64,000 nt of DNA from Moorena sp. SS36440bin_2 (GTDB taxonomy: Bacteria > Cyanobacteriota > Cyanobacteriia > Cyanobacteriales > Coleofasciculaceae), in the NCBI GenBank assembly GCA_011524395.1, contig WTKN01000435.1, positions 1-64,000 on the forward strand. The letters run 5' to 3'. Positions 62,585 to 64,000 of the stretch are shown here, in pieces. Below the pieces are notes generated by a model. It had not been told where the DNA came from, searched no databases, and was given only the letters and a program-made list of their open reading frames with translations. The first letter of the stretch is position 1. Every line of letters starts with the position of its first letter. A program made the position numbers and the translations under genes.

Positions 62585-63263
62585 GAAAGTAATTGTGTTG
62601 TTATCTGGAGGTTTAGACTCTGCTACAGTTTTGTATCAATCAGTAGGAGACGGTTATGAGTGTTATGCCCTTTCCTTTGATTATCAGCAGCGACATCGAC
62701 GAGAACTCAAATCAGCCTACGCAATTGCTACTGCAGCAGGTGTTAAGGAACATCAGGTAGTCAGGTTTGACTTACGGCAGTGGGGAGGTTCAGCGTTAAC
62801 CGATCATAACCTTGACCTACCCAAGGAGCGTAGTCTAGAGCAGATGTCTCAAGAAATCCCCATTACCTACGTTCCAGCCCGTAACACGATTTTTTTGAGC
62901 TTTGGCTTATCCTATGCAGAAGCAATTGGTGCTGAGGGAGTCTATGTGGGTGTCAATGCCTTAGATTATTCTGGCTATCCAGATTGCCGTCCGGATTATA
63001 TCCAAGCCATGCAGACAGCTTTTGATTTGGGGACGAAACAAGGTAGAGAGGGCAATGGAATTAAAATTGTCACTCCTCTGATTGACCTGAAAAAAACCGA
63101 AATTATCCAATTAGGCAATCAGCTGGGTGTTCCTTGGGAAAAAACCTGGTCATGCTACACAGGTAACGATTTAGCTTGTGGTGTTTGTGATGCTTGTCGG
63201 TTGCGATTGGCTGCCTTTGCTGAGTTGGGATTGGAGGATCCACTTCCTTATCAGGAAGGCTGA
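62577..63263 (+). CDS. queC: 7-cyano-7-deazaguanine (preQ0) synthase
   Basis: QueC makes preQ0 from 7-carboxy-7-deazaguanine, ATP and ammonia for queuosine or deazaguanine DNA modification. The 228-residue protein has the PP-loop SGGLDSATV at the start ([20 protein letters not shown]). Conserved stretches are [38 protein letters not shown] and [22 protein letters not shown]-type sequence. The zinc cluster [18 protein letters not shown] carries four Cys. I chose the ATG at 62577 ([12 protein letters not shown]); an upstream ATG at 62550 adds nine residues. queD and queE are not nearby. Confidence 0.93.
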   Translation: [228 protein letters not shown]

Positions 63264-63317
63264 GTGCCTCAGTGTGAAGGGTGCTGAGTAAGGTTAGTAA
63301 TCAGTGTGTTGGTAGAA

Positions 63318-63341
63318 CAACAGGAATTTTCATTCCTGTTG
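63318..63341. terminator. Hairpin between convergent queC and FkbM genes
   Basis: CAACAGGAAT and ATTCCTGTTG form a perfect 10-base-pair stem with a TTTC loop, 55 bases after queC stops and a few bases before the FkbM gene ends on the other strand. A full T-run is missing, but the position between convergent genes suits bidirectional termination. Confidence 0.6.
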
Positions 63342-63345
63342 GATA

Positions 63346-64000
63346 CTAGAAGAATTGATTTAGCCGATAGTTACGTCTGGCGTAGATACGGTAAACCCCT
63401 TTATCTGCCAGCAATAATTCTTGATCAATCACTAACTGGTAGCCTTTGCGTTGGAGTAAGTTTGTGATCTGCTTTAGTTTTATCCCTGCTGTAATCTGAT
63501 CAACTTCCATCACAATTTGCTGAATTTTTTCCCAATCCTTTTCCTTGATGCCAGCCAGGATATCTAGCTGAGGTTGATCAGCATTAATTTTGAGTAAATC
63601 AATTTTTTCAATGTTATGTTGATGAATAATACTAGATATACTCTTTGAGTGCTTGGAAAGTCCAAAATTGAAGACTTTGGCATTGGAGCCATAGAGTGCT
63701 GCATTGATCTGCAACAGTTCAAAAACGTCTGGTAAGGCTTCAAAGGAGAATAGTCTGGCATTTTTGCAGATTTGCTGGGTAAACAGGGTGAACATACCGA
63801 TGTTTGCCCCTATATCAAAAATACAATCCCCATCATGGATAGTTATGCCATGTTTAATGTAGGTCTTGTTTTCAAATATTTCTTGATATAATTCATCAGT
63901 TTCTTGCTCATTATCATGAACGATTACTAAATGATTAGGTAATTGGTAATCGTTATGATTGGCTAGCAATGCCTCGGCTTTAAGAATATCAAAATTGGTA
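63346..64000 (-). CDS. FkbM-family methyltransferase, open at the window edge
   Basis: The visible part is a SAM-dependent methyltransferase of the FkbM type (PF05050): CIFDIGANIGMFTLFTQQIC (motif I), RLFSFEALPDVFELLQINAA, VFNFGLSKHSKSISSIIHQH, KIDLLKINADQPQLDILAGI and QIVMEVDQITAGIKLKQITN. The frame stays open to base 64000, reading TNFDILKAEALLANHNDYQL in front of the domain, so the true start lies outside. It could be a stand-alone O-methyltransferase or the tail of a larger NRPS/PKS or glycan enzyme. Its last codons are just right of the queC hairpin. Confidence 0.75.
   Translation of the reverse strand, partial: TNFDILKAEALLANHNDYQLPNHLVIVHDNEQETDELYQEIFENKTYIKHGITIHDGDCIFDIGANIGMFTLFTQQICKNARLFSFEALPDVFELLQINAALYGSNAKVFNFGLSKHSKSISSIIHQHNIEKIDLLKINADQPQLDILAGIKEKDWEKIQQIVMEVDQITAGIKLKQITNLLQRKGYQLVIDQELLLADKGVYRIYARRNYRLNQFF

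Overview
The window comes from a cyanobacterial chromosome. Evidence: a phycobilin lyase subunit gene (cpcF), a photosystem-II-type S4 protein, a DICT-domain histidine kinase, a bifunctional-nuclease family protein, a cyanobacterial DUF2232 membrane protein, very frequent GCGATCGC (HIP1) octamers, and intergenic regions full of short palindromic and tandem repeats. The repeat load and gene mix resemble large-genome filamentous marine forms such as Moorena or its relatives. That genus-level placement is my inference, not something the sequence proves. No rRNA operon, CRISPR array, intact transposase or prophage is visible.

Layout. 1-13 kb is mostly housekeeping: cpcF, prmA, serA, a stress-type membrane protein, the S4 protein, a DICT-GAF histidine kinase, pdxH, a LapA-type protein, scpA, an NDP-sugar pyrophosphorylase, then a one-piece tmRNA gene (ssrA). 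13-20 kb holds a sugar transferase, a coiled-coil protein carrying in-frame repeats, a Crp/Fnr regulator, a DUF2232 protein and a CobT-like phosphoribosyltransferase. 20-31 kb has a solute-binding lipoprotein, an aldo/keto reductase-ferredoxin protein, a BFN nuclease divergent from ribE, a two-gene glycosyltransferase/capsule-type pair, prolyl aminopeptidase and a Uma2 protein. 31-41 kb has a GT2-TPR protein, a PIN-TRAM protein, hemW, rsmI, YdcF, DUF2288, pbpC and a methyltransferase. 41-50 kb is accessory: an orphan AT-rich gene, two neighbouring AAA-like signalling ATPases (one apparently missing its output domain), an HD phosphohydrolase, an oxidoreductase and tRNA-Leu. 50-58 kb holds a peptidoglycan amidase, a decapitated GluR0-type channel, and a defence-like block: a 703-residue GNAT-PIN-(GNAT-like)-(PUA/ASCH-like) protein, a free-standing ASCH protein, McrB and McrC. 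58-64 kb returns to core functions: an L,D-transpeptidase, KDPG aldolase, tRNA-Thr, tRNA-Tyr, a 46-residue membrane peptide, an SGNH hydrolase, a Gfo/Idh/MocA oxidoreductase, queC, and an FkbM methyltransferase running off the right edge.

How the genes work together. Several encode envelope and surface-polysaccharide functions scattered as singletons or pairs (NDP-sugar pyrophosphorylase, sugar transferase, GT4 plus capsule-type protein, GT2-TPR, Gfo/Idh, pbpC, amidase, L,D-transpeptidase). The strongest candidate for an undescribed system is the GNAT-PIN/ASCH pair at 52.05-54.63 kb next to McrBC: it joins acetyltransferase, PIN-nuclease and PUA-like modified-base or RNA reader folds in one locus beside a modification-dependent restriction system. 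A second theme is repeat invasion. Intergenic-type repeats sit in frame inside three otherwise normal genes, and one repeat palindrome coincides with the truncation point of the channel gene.
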